The notes under the pieces are model-generated. The model made no database searches, was not told the DNA's origin, and was given only the letters and a program-made list of their open reading frames with translations. Positions 6,417-6,437 of a DNA stretch of 6,437 bases are shown piece after piece. Origin of the DNA: an uncultured bacterium (GTDB taxonomy: Bacteria > Patescibacteria > Paceibacteria > UBA9973 > Zambryskibacteraceae); contig CAIXDB010000098.1 of NCBI GenBank assembly GCA_903918125.1, forward strand, positions 1-6,437. The letters run 5' to 3'. Made by a program: the position numbers and the translations under genes. Numbering within the stretch: the stretch's first letter is position 1; each line of letters opens with the position of its first letter.

Positions 6417-6437
6417 ACTGCTGATTTGTTGTCGTTG
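6415..6437 (-). CDS. Possible C-terminal end of an upstream gene (partial)
   Basis: Entering from the right edge on the minus strand, one frame reads ...TTTNQQ and then TAA at 6415-6417, with the stop overlapping the edge of the palindromic terminator. A stop immediately before a terminator is the expected arrangement and resembles the gyrA end, where the stop is 6 nt before the same hairpin. Only six codons are visible, so this is suggestive only; other frames are open here as well and the gene could end outside the window. Confidence 0.3.

Overview
The window looks like chromosome from a Patescibacteria/CPR bacterium, most likely of the Parcubacteria type. This is judged from protein flavour: a short two-helix VirB2/TrbC-like pilin beside a membrane-anchored solute-binding protein, genes without clear Shine-Dalgarno sequences, and the style of the GyrA. 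UGA is used as a stop, so this is not a code-25 lineage such as Gracilibacteria or SR1. No database search was possible, so the taxonomy is an inference. Every gene I can support lies on the minus strand.

Layout, in transcription order (right to left). At 6415-6437 there may be the last codons of an upstream gene, closed by a perfect 46-bp palindromic terminator (6371-6416). A good sigma-70-type promoter (6338-6366) then drives gyrA (2664-6326) almost without a leader. The gyrA gene is interrupted by an in-frame 393-residue intein (4779-5957) with an HNH homing endonuclease region and an array of roughly 21-residue repeats. The intein sits between Gly and Ser of the conserved [18 protein letters not shown] region, next to the catalytic tyrosine. 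This is a different site from the mycobacterial GyrA intein. A second, nearly identical 46-bp terminator (2612-2657) closes gyrA.

Next comes a small class I SAM-dependent methyltransferase (2031-2558) with a TATACT box just upstream of its start. The 76-bp gap after it is almost filled by two perfect 21-bp palindromes. Together they form a 56-bp inverted repeat (1969-2024), whose two differences preserve the symmetry of each palindrome. After that come three consecutive envelope genes: an anchored extracellular solute-binding protein (611-1954), a VirB2/TrbC-like pilin (103-606) starting 4 nt after it, and the signal peptide of another exported protein running off the left edge (1-75).

Gyrase is a housekeeping unit isolated by terminators and parasitised by a homing intein. 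The left part looks like an operon for a cell-surface or type IV secretion/pilus-like apparatus, possibly controlled by the palindromic element. No tRNA, rRNA, CRISPR array or transposase was seen.
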